A stretch of DNA of 64,000 bases from an uncultured Oscillospiraceae bacterium (GCA_934466475.1 CAKSLI010000001.1:231329-295328); one strand, 5' to 3'; positions 53,752-62,165 are shown, counted from the stretch's first letter. Numbers and translations: made by a program. Notes: generated by a model from the letters alone, not told the origin.

Positions 53752-54052
53752 GACAGGGCAGATTTTTCTGCCCTGTTTAGACCGTCGAAAAATCCCCTAA
53801 AGGGGCTTTTCCGCCGAGCAATCCCTGGACTTTGGGCTTTGCCCAAGTCCCCAGCTTCGCTTCCGCGCGCACTCATTGTCGGCAAAGCCGACAATTCTGC
53901 GTAAGGCGAAGCCGTCGCTTAGACACTTGCTGGGATAGAAGTGTTTTTTGACCCGGCAGAGCTGGGTCAAAAAATGGATTTCAAATGCCCGCTTCGCGGG
54001 CAAATTTTACTTTTTTGACAAGCTGGACAGGGCAGATTTTTCTGCCCTGTTT
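53752..54052. repeat. Family 3 repeat flanked by a perfect 27-bp duplicated terminator
   Basis: The 27-bp hairpin GACAGGGCAGATTTTTCTGC plus CCTGTTT occurs unchanged at 53752-53778 and 54026-54052. The 247-bp element between starts AGACCGTCGAAAAA and ends TTTTTTGACAAGCTG. Internal stems include ATTGTCGGC-AAA-GCCGACAAT, TTTTTTGACCC / GGGTCAAAAAA and GCCCGCTTCGCGGGC. Only the right hairpin keeps a full T run for plus-strand transcription. Confidence 0.9.
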
Positions 54053-54120
54053 TTTGCGACCTTTTTGAGATATCTCCGTCTATATTGTTGAAGCGCTTCA
54101 TAGAAAAGTGAGGTGGTACT

Positions 54121-54672
54121 GTGACTGATGAAGAAATAATCCGGCTTCTGCACTCCCGGGACGAATCGGGACTGAATGCCCTGCGGGAGAAATACGGCAG
54201 GCTGCTGAAAAGCGTTGCCTACGGAATACTCCGCAGCGAGCAGGACGCGGAGGAATGCGAGAGCGAGGCGCTCCTGCGGGCATGGAACAGCATTCCGCCC
54301 GCCAGACCGGAGCGGCTTGCCGGATACCTCTGCCAGATAGCGCGCCGTGCGGCTCTGGACAGGTACGACTACAACAACGCGGCAAAGCGCAGCGGGGAAT
54401 CCCTCCCGCTGGACGAGCTTGCGGAATACATAGGCAGCGGAAACGCGGCGGAGCGCCTCAGCGAAAACGAGCTGACCCGCCTTCTTAACGGCTTCCTTAT
54501 GGCACAGGACCGCGATACGCGGGTGATATTCATGCGGAGATACTGGTTCGGCGATACCACCGCGGAAACAGCAAAGCGGCTCCACGTCAGCCAGAGCATG
54601 GTGAAGTCGCGCTTGTCCCGCACGCTGAAAAAGCTGCGGGAATACCTCAGAAAGGAGGGCTACGACCTGTGA
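54121..54672 (+). CDS. ECF-type RNA polymerase sigma factor
   Basis: A 183-residue group IV sigma factor. Region 2 spans about residues 5-75 (EEIIRLLHSRDESGLNALRE then DAEECESEALLRAWNSI), and region 4 about residues 115-175, with VIFMRRYWFGDTTAETAKRL and the helix-turn-helix VSQSMVKSRLSRTLKKL. It starts with GTG 54121 after GAGGTGG. Its stop overlaps the next gene as GTGA, a standard coupling with an anti-sigma factor. Close in pattern to the sigma factor at 58327, so the two may be paralogues. Confidence 0.92.
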   Translation: MTDEEIIRLLHSRDESGLNALREKYGRLLKSVAYGILRSEQDAEECESEALLRAWNSIPPARPERLAGYLCQIARRAALDRYDYNNAAKRSGESLPLDELAEYIGSGNAAERLSENELTRLLNGFLMAQDRDTRVIFMRRYWFGDTTAETAKRLHVSQSMVKSRLSRTLKKLREYLRKEGYDL

Positions 54673-56867
54673 AAAGAAAACTCAACGGCGCGCTGACCGA
54701 TATCGACCAGCGTTTTATAGAAGAAGCCGCGCTTTCCGGAGGACTTCGGCGCCGGGCTCCGGTCTGGCTCAGAATCGCACTGCCTGCGGCGGGAGCGGCT
54801 GCCGCGGCGTTCTGCATATTCGCGGCGGGCACCGCCCGGAACAAGGGCGTTGACCTGATAGAGCGGACGTCCGGCGATACGTCGGTTTCTTATGTGGAGG
54901 CGCTGCCGTCTGATTCGGCGGACTCCTCGGAATACAACGCTGAAGCGGAGAAATTCCCGGAAGCTATGGTGCTCATACAGCCCGGAAAGCCGCTCCACGC
55001 GCTTGTCATGGATTCGGACAAACCCCAGATACTCTACGCGGACGAAAATACCGTGCTGTTCACGGCGCTTGGCAGGTGCGTTTATCTCTACGATTTCCGG
55101 GAGGGAAAAATAACTCAGCACGCGGACGCTTACGCGACCCTGAAATACCAGCTCGGAAACGGGGCGATAGCATACCAGAAAGGTAACAACATCTCCTTCG
55201 GGGCTATGCCGGACGGCACGCCGATAGTACGGTACAAGCTGGAAAACGGCGCCGTGACATACGCTATTGACGAATACTGGAGCTCATTCAAGCGCATTGA
55301 CGGAGATTATGAGCTGTTCAGACCGGAAAAACTGAGCGATGATATCATCGTGCGGGAAAAAACCATTTTCAGCCCGAAGTATGTAAAGCTCAGCGATGGA
55401 AGCTGCATAACCGTGACCCACTCCGACCCTACGATAGGGGACGATGGTGAAAACGGTCTGGCACCTGTCACCCTGTCGAAATTCACGCTGGACGGCGGCG
55501 AGGTGAATTATTCCGGGCATATCCAGCCGTTCACGGAGGAATATCTGAGCGGCATTACGGATTCCGGAATGATAACATCATACAGGTTTTTCGGCGCTTA
55601 TCTGGACTTCGATATGCAGAACAAAACGTTCGAGCTGTGGACCCCGGACCCTGTGGATTTCACGCCCTGCGGTACCTTTGCGGTTTCCGGTGACGCGGCA
55701 GCGCTCACATTCGAAGATGGAATGAAATGCACCGGGAAATTTACCGAAGGTGACGGCTGCACCGGGATCCTTTTCAGCTTTGACGAGGGCGACCATGTTT
55801 CGGAGCAGATCGCCGCTTCGTGCAGAAGCGTCAAGGAATTCACCGAGGTGCCCACACAAATGCTGTTCCTGCGTGACGACAGCGTTAACGGCGGTCTTGT
55901 GGAGCTGAGCGAAAGCGATTCCAACCGGGCAATGGAAATCAGAAACCCGGACGGATTTGATTCTTACCTTGAGGAATACATCACCAGCAGAATGGAAGTC
56001 CTCGGCGAGGAATACGATGAGCAGGCGGCTGATTCAATGACAGAGAGCGGCGCAATGCTCCTCGATACGGAATACATGCAGCTCTGCGGGCTTAAGGACG
56101 CCGAGCCGCGCTCCAACATTCACCGCGGCACCGACCTGTGGAGCCTGACAGATGATTCCGCCGGGACAGTCGGGGCGAACGTGTACGCATTCCAGGGCGG
56201 CACGGTAATTCTGGCGCTTGACAATGCGGGAGAAAACAGCATAGGGAACTACATCGTGATAGACCACGGAAATGGTCTTGCGACAGTCTACGCAAGCCTT
56301 GGCGAGATCCTGGTAACTGAGGGTCAGACGGTCGAAAAGGGCGAGGTTGTCGCCAAAACCGGCATTTCCGGCTGGAGCACGGGCGAGCACCTGCACTTTG
56401 AGATACGCAGAAACGGAAAGCTCGCAGAGCCTATCCTGACCCGCGCGGAACCTATCCTGTTGGAAGAAGTCTTTGACTCCATGATATGGCCTGTCGGCGG
56501 TGACGGCGGCGTTATAACGGAGCTCATGGGAGGTCACGGGGGCTATGACGCACACACGGGAATAGACATTTCCGCGCCGCTTGGGACTGCGGTTTATGCC
56601 GCTGCGCCGGGGAAGGTCATTGATCTGCATTACAATGGCAATTTTGGATTCGCTGCGCTTATTGACCACGGCGGGATCCTCACGCAGTACGCTCATCTTG
56701 ACAACATAAACGTTGTGGAGGGACAGACGGTTTCCGCCGGGGATACGATCGGCGAAATCGGCACTACCGGTGCTGTTGCCGAGTCGGTGCTCCATTTCGA
56801 GGTCATTCGCGGAAGCGAGGACGGCGAAAAGCTGAACCCCATGGACTTCTTCCCGGAACGTCAGTAA
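54669..56867 (+). CDS. Anti-sigma-like membrane protein fused to tandem LytM/M23 domains
   Basis: A 732-residue protein from a GTG that overlaps the sigma gene. Residues 1-30 are cytoplasmic, with a short motif (ALTDIDQRFIEEAA) also found in the anti-sigma-like protein at 58884. A membrane helix covers about 33-53, residues about 90-450 form a large extracytoplasmic beta-rich domain, and two M23 domains follow. Domain 1 has H485, D489, H574 and H576, but Ser543 replaces the catalytic His of YAHL. Domain 2 has H629, D633, H676 and H709, but Val707 replaces the first His of HxH. Zinc ligands are complete in both, so binding without full hydrolysis is possible. It may sense or remodel the cell wall and control its sigma factor. 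Confidence 0.8.
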   Translation: MKRKLNGALTDIDQRFIEEAALSGGLRRRAPVWLRIALPAAGAAAAAFCIFAAGTARNKGVDLIERTSGDTSVSYVEALPSDSADSSEYNAEAEKFPEAMVLIQPGKPLHALVMDSDKPQILYADENTVLFTALGRCVYLYDFREGKITQHADAYATLKYQLGNGAIAYQKGNNISFGAMPDGTPIVRYKLENGAVTYAIDEYWSSFKRIDGDYELFRPEKLSDDIIVREKTIFSPKYVKLSDGSCITVTHSDPTIGDDGENGLAPVTLSKFTLDGGEVNYSGHIQPFTEEYLSGITDSGMITSYRFFGAYLDFDMQNKTFELWTPDPVDFTPCGTFAVSGDAAALTFEDGMKCTGKFTEGDGCTGILFSFDEGDHVSEQIAASCRSVKEFTEVPTQMLFLRDDSVNGGLVELSESDSNRAMEIRNPDGFDSYLEEYITSRMEVLGEEYDEQAADSMTESGAMLLDTEYMQLCGLKDAEPRSNIHRGTDLWSLTDDSAGTVGANVYAFQGGTVILALDNAGENSIGNYIVIDHGNGLATVYASLGEILVTEGQTVEKGEVVAKTGISGWSTGEHLHFEIRRNGKLAEPILTRAEPILLEEVFDSMIWPVGGDGGVITELMGGHGGYDAHTGIDISAPLGTAVYAAAPGKVIDLHYNGNFGFAALIDHGGILTQYAHLDNINVVEGQTVSAGDTIGEIGTTGAVAESVLHFEVIRGSEDGEKLNPMDFFPERQ

Positions 56868-56886
56868 TTCCGGAATACATAAAAAC

Positions 56887-56914
56887 AAGGCGCTGTGAGC
56901 TTTCACAGCGCCTT
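56887..56914 (+). terminator. Hairpin ending the sigma/LytM operon
   Basis: AAGGCGCTGTGA-GCTT-TCACAGCGCCTT, a perfect 12-bp stem. Its T run is missing because the family 1 repeat starts directly at 56915. Confidence 0.8.
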
Positions 56915-57228
56915 AAGGCAATACCGCACAAAGATTGTGCGTGTATTGCGCAGGTAGATTAGCCAATAATACGCTTCGCTGATTGGCTAATCTCGATTTT
57001 TCGTCAGATAGTACAATGAGGAGTTGTTGACGGAAGCGATAGCGTATTCAAGTCAACAACTAACGACGCAAGGCTGACGCCTTGCTAGGACGAATTGTGC
57101 AAGATGCAAGTTTGGCGCAACACAGAACATATCCGTTGAGCAATCATGTGATTTTTTGCGCCAAACTAGAAATATGCAAGCAAGACACGTGCAAAATCCA
57201 ATAAATGGTCTTTGTGCGGTGTTGCCTT
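56915..57228 (-). repeat. Family 1 palindromic repeat, long copy 2
   Basis: A 314-bp element with ends AAGGCAATACCGCACAA and TTGTGCGGTGTTGCCTT; TTAA borders it on both sides of GGC/GCC. Inside are three whole palindromic modules absent from copy 1: GATTAGCCAAT / ATTGGCTAATC, GTTGTTGAC / GTCAACAAC and TTTGGCGCAA / TTGCGCCAAA. It separates the LytM operon from the converging lipoprotein gene. Confidence 0.85.
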
Positions 57229-57232
57229 AAAA

Positions 57233-58009
57233 TTATCCTTCAGCCGTTTCTGACGCCACGGCATAGTCCGACATGATCACCGCACTTCCGGTCATGCTGT
57301 CAGAGCCGGTCAGGGTCACGCGGTTTATCATATACCACGCTGATGTGGAGTTGTGGTCGTCCAGCGAATCATAGAGCTGGATCGTTACATATCCGTCATC
57401 GCTGTTCTGCACTGCTATATTGGCGGGAGCATAATCCCCGGGATTGTTCGCCTTATAATAGCGCATTGCGATCTGCCCCAGCTCCTCGTTGCTGTAAAAA
57501 TTGAAGCCCTCCGCGTCATCTGATACGAATACGAACTTCTCCTCCGTGCCGTCCTCCCATGTGAGGGTAACGCTTTCCTCTAAGATATCCGAGGGGACTG
57601 CGGCAGTATTGTTGTCAGCCGAACCCATGTGGAACACTATGTTCCCATCGCCGTATTCGTATTCAAAGGGAACGCCGATCCCATACTCAAAATCACGGGT
57701 CGCTCCGCCGGTTCCGTCAGCGTAGAACAGGAAATATTCATTGCTTCCGCGCCATGCTCCGGGCTTGAATACCGTGGCGTCAGCATTTGTGGAAGCCTCC
57801 AGTGTGGGAGCCTCAGCGGCAGGCTGGGCGCTGGAAACGGCAGGTTCTTCAGTGGGAGTGCTTTCAGCCGAGGTATCAGCAGGAACGGTCGTCTGCTCCA
57901 CGGAGGAAGCAGCGCCGGAGCTTTCCTCCTCCGGGGAGCTGACCTTATCCGACTGACATCCGGTCAGGAGCAGCGCAGCTGCTGCGATCATCGCAAAATA
58001 TCTTTTCAT
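57233..58009 (-). CDS. Lipoprotein of unknown function
   Basis: A 258-residue lipoprotein. MKRYFAMIAAAALLLTGCQS has the LTGC lipobox; the ATG at 58009 is taken because a longer frame adds a charged stretch before the signal. Residues 20-75 are a Ser/Glu/Ala-rich linker, then a compact beta-rich domain with WRGSNEYFLFYADGTGG, GVPFEYEYGDGNIVF and VTLTWEDGTEEKFVFV. I recognise no family with confidence; similar small beta domains occur in clostridial lipoproteins of unknown role. It lies between the two sigma/anti-sigma units and could be a regulon member. Confidence 0.65.
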   Translation of the reverse strand: MKRYFAMIAAAALLLTGCQSDKVSSPEEESSGAASSVEQTTVPADTSAESTPTEEPAVSSAQPAAEAPTLEASTNADATVFKPGAWRGSNEYFLFYADGTGGATRDFEYGIGVPFEYEYGDGNIVFHMGSADNNTAAVPSDILEESVTLTWEDGTEEKFVFVSDDAEGFNFYSNEELGQIAMRYYKANNPGDYAPANIAVQNSDDGYVTIQLYDSLDDHNSTSAWYMINRVTLTGSDSMTGSAVIMSDYAVASETAEG

Positions 58010-58326
58010 GTTGTATCCTTTCTTACGCAATAGCATTTGTCTGTGTTCAAAAATATTCTTTAAGTGTACAGTAACATTGTGTAAATAATGTGTCTAAATT
58101 GTGAACAATATGTGATATAGAATAAATCTCCCCCGCCGTTTCCGGGGATATCATAAAGGGAGATTTTTTACAGGCTGCAAGCGAAGCGGCAAAAGCACAT
58201 TCTTCCAGTTTGTCACGCCATGTTCATAAAAATGTGATATAATTTTATTGAGGAAATTTAGGATTTGATGTAGTATTTGCTGCTAAAAACGTAGTATATA
58301 GTTGAAGCCGGAAAGGAGGCGATAAG
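58010..58326. other. Gap before the second sigma factor
   Basis: Contains AAATCTCCC (58124-58132) facing GGGAGATTTTTT (58158-58169), a terminator-like hairpin with a long loop. A possible promoter with TATAAT near 58235-58240 for the sigma gene follows, and GGAGG precedes the start codon. Nothing else is clear. Confidence 0.45.
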
Positions 58327-58887
58327 ATGATAGAAGATGAAAAAATCGTTGAATTGTTTTTCGAAAGGTCAGAACAAGCAATACAGGAGCTTGGCAATAA
58401 ATACGGCAAAGCCTGCCACAAGCTGTCATACAACATTGTGAACAACAGGCAGGACGCTGAGGAATGTGTAAACGACGCTTATCTTGGTGCTTGGAACGCG
58501 ATTCCTCCGGAAAAGCCTGATCCGTTGCTGACCTACCTTTTCAAAATCGTTCGGAACATTTCTCTGAAAATGTATTACAGAAAAGAAGCCGCCAAGCGAA
58601 GCAGCACTTACACGATCGCTATGGAGGAGATCGAAGCCTGCATAGCAGCACCGAACACGGTAGAAACCGAATTTGAAGCAAGAGAGCTGGCGCGGGTCAT
58701 CGAAAGTTTTCTGGATACGCTGACCATCGAAAATCGCGTTATCTTCATGCGGCGGTATTGGTTTTCTGACAGCTGTAAGGATATAGCCGGGCTTGTAGGG
58801 CTTACAGAGAAAAATATTACAGTCCGGCTGACGCGCATACGTCAGAAAATGAAAAAGTATTTGATTGAAAAGGGGGTATTTATATGA
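58327..58887 (+). CDS. ECF-type RNA polymerase sigma factor
   Basis: A 186-residue sigma factor. Region 2 includes NNRQDAEECVNDAYLGAWNA, and region 4 has VIFMRRYWFSDSCKDIAGL followed by the helix-turn-helix LTEKNITVRLTRIRQKM. It shares the phrase VIFMRRYWF and overall size with the sigma factor at 54121. ATG 58327 follows GGAGGCG. Its stop overlaps the following gene as ATGA, as expected for a sigma/anti-sigma pair. Lower G+C than the 54121 unit, so it may have been acquired separately. Confidence 0.92.
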   Translation: MIEDEKIVELFFERSEQAIQELGNKYGKACHKLSYNIVNNRQDAEECVNDAYLGAWNAIPPEKPDPLLTYLFKIVRNISLKMYYRKEAAKRSSTYTIAMEEIEACIAAPNTVETEFEARELARVIESFLDTLTIENRVIFMRRYWFSDSCKDIAGLVGLTEKNITVRLTRIRQKMKKYLIEKGVFI

Positions 58888-59432
58888 ACTCGAAGAAATT
58901 TACCGAAGCTATGAGCGAAATCGACAGCAAGTATATTGGTGAAGCAATTTCTTACAGCAAAACCCGTTTGGTGAAAAAAAGGTTAAAAAGAATTGCAGTT
59001 TTAATTGCTGCTGCCATAGCCGTATTAGGTCTTTGCGGGTTCGCTGCATATGAAATTGGTTTATTTGACCCGTGGCTGCAAAAACCATCTGCCGAGGCAA
59101 TAGAAACCGTCCGGAGTGCGATCGAAGGTCAGGCTGACAAGGAATATACAATAGCCCTGCGAATTGAGGAAATAAAGGTCGATGAAGATGAAACAGCGCG
59201 TGTTAAAGCTATGTACTCCGGCAGTGAACTTGCAGAAGCAAGAGGGTGGACAGATGAATATCTTAAGGAACACTTTATTGTCGTATGGGCGAAATATTAT
59301 ACGGAGTACGACCATACAAAGACATTTTTAGATGATGGTTATACTGAACAGTATTTTTACCTGACCCAAGATACAAAATCCGGTGAATGGACAATTATCG
59401 ATAATACATCTCCAAACACAAGTTCAAAATAA
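58884..59432 (+). CDS. Anti-sigma-like single-pass membrane protein
   Basis: A 182-residue protein with a 30-residue cytoplasmic start (AMSEIDSKYIGEAISY, matching the same region of the protein at 54669), a membrane helix at about residues 37-58 and a small extracytoplasmic domain of about 120 residues. It is translationally coupled to the sigma gene. The short N-terminal motif shared by both proteins is the best candidate for the sigma-binding part; no zinc-binding anti-sigma motif is present. The outer domain is not recognised. Confidence 0.75.
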   Translation: MNSKKFTEAMSEIDSKYIGEAISYSKTRLVKKRLKRIAVLIAAAIAVLGLCGFAAYEIGLFDPWLQKPSAEAIETVRSAIEGQADKEYTIALRIEEIKVDEDETARVKAMYSGSELAEARGWTDEYLKEHFIVVWAKYYTEYDHTKTFLDDGYTEQYFYLTQDTKSGEWTIIDNTSPNTSSK

Positions 59433-59523
59433 CAGAGTAAACATTATCACAATGACATTCTACTTTATGGCTCTCTTTATTTTGTACCTATGGGGAACAA
59501 AGGAAACGGACATGACAAAGAAG

Positions 59524-59565
59524 AAAAGCCCGAAACAACCGAGTGAACGGTCATTTCGGACTTTT
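59524..59565 (+). terminator. Terminator of the second sigma operon
   Basis: AAAAGCCCGAAA and TTTCGGACTTTT pair with one mismatch around an inner ACCG/CGGT stem. The preceding 59433-59523 has a short reading frame without a convincing product. Confidence 0.6.
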
Positions 59566-59587
59566 GCGTGATAATATATCCCACAGA

Positions 59588-59612
59588 ATCTCCCCCCGTT
59601 AGCGGGGGAGAT
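59588..59612 (-). terminator. Terminator of the second GH94 gene
   Basis: Minus-strand ATCTCCCCC-GCTAAC-GGGGGGAGAT, 15 bases after the stop codon. Confidence 0.8.
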
Positions 59613-59627
59613 ATTATATGCGCCGGA

Positions 59628-62021
59628 TTACATTTCGATAACGATGTCGTTCTCAGCCTTCAGGATAGAGTCAAGAATGAGCTTGCCCTCGATCTTCTCG
59701 CCGTTTACTGTAACGGACTTCACGCCGTGCTCGGAACCGTTCGGGTTCTTTACAGTAACGTGGAGCTTCTTGCCGCGGAAGGTCTTGTCCATGGTGTATT
59801 CCTTCCACTCGGAGGGGATAGACGGGTCGATAACGATACCCTTTGTCTCGGGGTTCAGACCGAGGATACCCTCTGTTGTACCTACCATAACGGTGGAAGC
59901 GGTACCTGTCAGCCAGTGAACGTGTGCGCGTCCTGCGAACGGGCTGTCCTTGCCCTCAACGAACTGACCGTATACGTACGGCTCAAGAACTCTGTGCTCT
60001 GCGTTGTCGTTGTAGGTAGCGGGAGCTGCCTCTGTCCAGTACTTGTATGCGCGGTTGCCGTGGCCCAGCTTGGATTCAGCCAGGATCAGCCAGCCCTGCG
60101 GCTGAGAGAAGATACCTGCGTTCTCCTTGGTGCACTTGTTGAAGCACTGCATGAGCGCTCCGGGGAAGCCGTGCTTTACATAAGGCGGGTACATAACCAT
60201 TGCGCCGTAGGGAGTGTTAAGCTCGCGCTCAACGCTGTCCATAGCCTTCTCGCCCTGCTCCTTGGTTGCAAAGCCGGAGATAACGGACCAGCTCTGCGGG
60301 TTGAGCCACATGGAAGCCTCGGGATCGGTGCGCTGACCGATAACGGTGCCGTCCTCCTTATAGCCGCGGATCCATCTGTCCTCGTTCCAGCAAGCGGAGA
60401 GGATAGTGTCGAGCTTAGCCTTTATCTCATCGAGGTACTTTACGTACTCTGTATCGTTCTTTTCAACGGCGTAGGTGCGCAGGATCTTTACTGCGTATAC
60501 GAGCTGGAATGCAACGAAGGTGGACTCGCCCTGCTTGCCGAGGCGGAGGCAGTCGTTCCAGTCGGCGTGCAGACCTGCGGGCATGCCGTGGTTGCCGAGG
60601 TGGTTCATGGAGAAGTCGATGGCTCTCTTGAGGTGGTCGTAAACGGTGCCCTTCTCGCCATCGTTAGCATAGAAGATCTCCTCGTCGAGGAATGCGGAGT
60701 CGCCGCTCTCGGAAACATACTTGTAAACGGTCGGGAACAGCCAGAGAGCGTCGTCTGCGCGGTAGCTGGGGTGACCAGTCTGCTTTGCATATACGGAGTT
60801 CTCGTCGTTCTCGTCGGGGTGGTTCTCCTGACCAGCCTTGTGGTCGTACTTAACGAGCGGAAGACCTGCGCCGTTTGTTACCTGTGCGGAGAGCATGAAC
60901 TCGATCTGCTTCTTTGCCATTTCAGGAGCGAGGTGGATAACGCCCTGGATATCCTGAACGGTATCGCGGTAGCCGAAGCCGTTTCTCAGACCGCAGTACT
61001 GGAAGGAAGCCGCTCTGGACCAGATGAATGTGATGAAGCAGTTGTATGCGTTCCAGGTGTTGACCATGTTGTTGAAGTTTGCATCAGGGGTGTGTACCTG
61101 GAGGTTGTTGAGCTTGCTGTGCCAGTAGTTCTTGAGCTGTGCGAGCTCTGCGTCAACAGTGCCGGACTTCTCGTACTTTGCGATGATCTCAGTGATCTCA
61201 GCCTCTGTCTTCTGACCGCCGAGAACGTAGGTCAGCTCCTTGGTCTCGCCGGGCTGGAGAACGATGTCGCTCTCGAGTGCGCCGCAGGAGTTGGTGTTGT
61301 AGTTGAGGTCTCCCTTGAGGCCCTCCTCGATGCCCTTCGGGTTAGCGTAGCTTCTGTAAGAGCCAACGAAGGAATCGCGGTCGCCGCAGTAAGCGTCAAC
61401 CTTTGCAGCTGCAAGACCGAGGAAGCGTCCGCTGTTGGGATTGTAGATCTCGTTCTGCATCTGGTGGATATAGTTGCCCTTGAAGTAGGTGCGTGTGATG
61501 AACAGTGTGTACTGGAGGTTTACCTGATCCTGCTCGTAGTTCGGGTCGTTTACGAACTCGCAGTAGCCGGTAACAGCCAGCTTCTTGGGCTTGTCGGAGG
61601 TGTTGGTGATCTTTGCAGCCCATACCTCGTATGTAGCGCCCTGGGGAACATAGTATGTCACCTCGGACTTAACGCCCTTGTACTCAGAGGTGATAATGGT
61701 GTATGCGGTACCGTGGCGGCACTCGCTCTTGAACTGGTCGAGGGGCTTGCATACAGGCGCCCAGGAAGCGGACCAGTACTCGTTGGTATCCTGATCGCGC
61801 AGATAGATGTAACGGCCGGGGGTGTCGTTTGCAACGCCGTTGAAGCGGTAGCGGATAACACGTCCGTTAGCGCCGCTCTTTACGAAGCTGTAACCGCCTG
61901 CGTTGTTGGAAATGATAGCGCCGTACTCGGGGTCGCCGAGGTAGTTAGCCCATGCGGACGGTGTGTCCGGACGGGTGATGACATACTCCTTGTTGAGTTC
62001 GTCGAAATGTCCGTAGTTCAT
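59628..62021 (-). CDS. GH94 phosphorylase, probably cellodextrin phosphorylase
   Basis: A 797-residue GH94 enzyme with the same architecture as the cellobiose phosphorylase at 30280 but clearly different in sequence. It begins MNYGHFDELNKEYVITRPDT, has AIISNNAGGYSFVKSGANGR, RGAASF-like RAASFQYCGLRNGFGYRDT, and the catalytic Asp in HADWNDCLRLG near residue 490. The phosphate region is HVHWLTGTAS. Ruminococcus species carry a second GH94 enzyme of about this size that acts on longer cellodextrins, the most likely role beside a dedicated cellobiose enzyme. N,N'-diacetylchitobiose or another beta-linked oligosaccharide remains possible. It has no signal peptide and its own promoter. Confidence 0.8.
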   Translation of the reverse strand: MNYGHFDELNKEYVITRPDTPSAWANYLGDPEYGAIISNNAGGYSFVKSGANGRVIRYRFNGVANDTPGRYIYLRDQDTNEYWSASWAPVCKPLDQFKSECRHGTAYTIITSEYKGVKSEVTYYVPQGATYEVWAAKITNTSDKPKKLAVTGYCEFVNDPNYEQDQVNLQYTLFITRTYFKGNYIHQMQNEIYNPNSGRFLGLAAAKVDAYCGDRDSFVGSYRSYANPKGIEEGLKGDLNYNTNSCGALESDIVLQPGETKELTYVLGGQKTEAEITEIIAKYEKSGTVDAELAQLKNYWHSKLNNLQVHTPDANFNNMVNTWNAYNCFITFIWSRAASFQYCGLRNGFGYRDTVQDIQGVIHLAPEMAKKQIEFMLSAQVTNGAGLPLVKYDHKAGQENHPDENDENSVYAKQTGHPSYRADDALWLFPTVYKYVSESGDSAFLDEEIFYANDGEKGTVYDHLKRAIDFSMNHLGNHGMPAGLHADWNDCLRLGKQGESTFVAFQLVYAVKILRTYAVEKNDTEYVKYLDEIKAKLDTILSACWNEDRWIRGYKEDGTVIGQRTDPEASMWLNPQSWSVISGFATKEQGEKAMDSVERELNTPYGAMVMYPPYVKHGFPGALMQCFNKCTKENAGIFSQPQGWLILAESKLGHGNRAYKYWTEAAPATYNDNAEHRVLEPYVYGQFVEGKDSPFAGRAHVHWLTGTASTVMVGTTEGILGLNPETKGIVIDPSIPSEWKEYTMDKTFRGKKLHVTVKNPNGSEHGVKSVTVNGEKIEGKLILDSILKAENDIVIEM

Positions 62022-62097
62022 TGGTATTCCTCCATTTTATTCCTGCCGCCCGTGCGCGGCTCATTTACGGTTTTCCGGGACTATTCCCGGCTGCCTG

Positions 62098-62130
62098 AAG
62101 GCAATGCCGCGCAAAGAACGGTGTTGCCTT
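62098..62130 (-). repeat. Minimal family 1 repeat
   Basis: A 33-bp remnant with only the two ends, AAGGCAATGCCGC-GCAAAGAAC-GGTGTTGCCTT. It lies in the leader of the GH94 gene, beginning about where transcription should start. Confidence 0.7.
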
Positions 62131-62136
62131 AACTAC

Positions 62137-62165
62137 ATTATATCAGTAAATCGTTTACATTTCAA
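62137..62165 (-). promoter_or_regulatory. GH94 promoter with palindromic operator-like site
   Basis: Minus-strand TTGAAA (62160-62165), 17 bases, TATAAT (62137-62142). The spacer contains GTAAA-CGA-TTTAC, a palindrome with a central CG typical of LacI/CcpA-family sites. Confidence 0.6.

Noticed and set aside
58159..58226. A possible degenerate family 3 copy after the hairpin at 58124
   Set aside because: GCGAAGCGGC and AGTTTGTCA recall the element, but the match is too short and no duplicated hairpin is present.
59452..59571. A short hydrophobic frame (MTFYFMALFILYLWG start)
   Set aside because: No clear ribosome site, runs through a terminator, and resembles no known small protein.
59568..62132. 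An 854-codon open frame antisense to the GH94 gene
   Set aside because: It mirrors the GH94 frame exactly; G/C-ending codons on one strand leave few stops on the other. It has no ribosome site, begins inside a terminator and shows no domain pattern.
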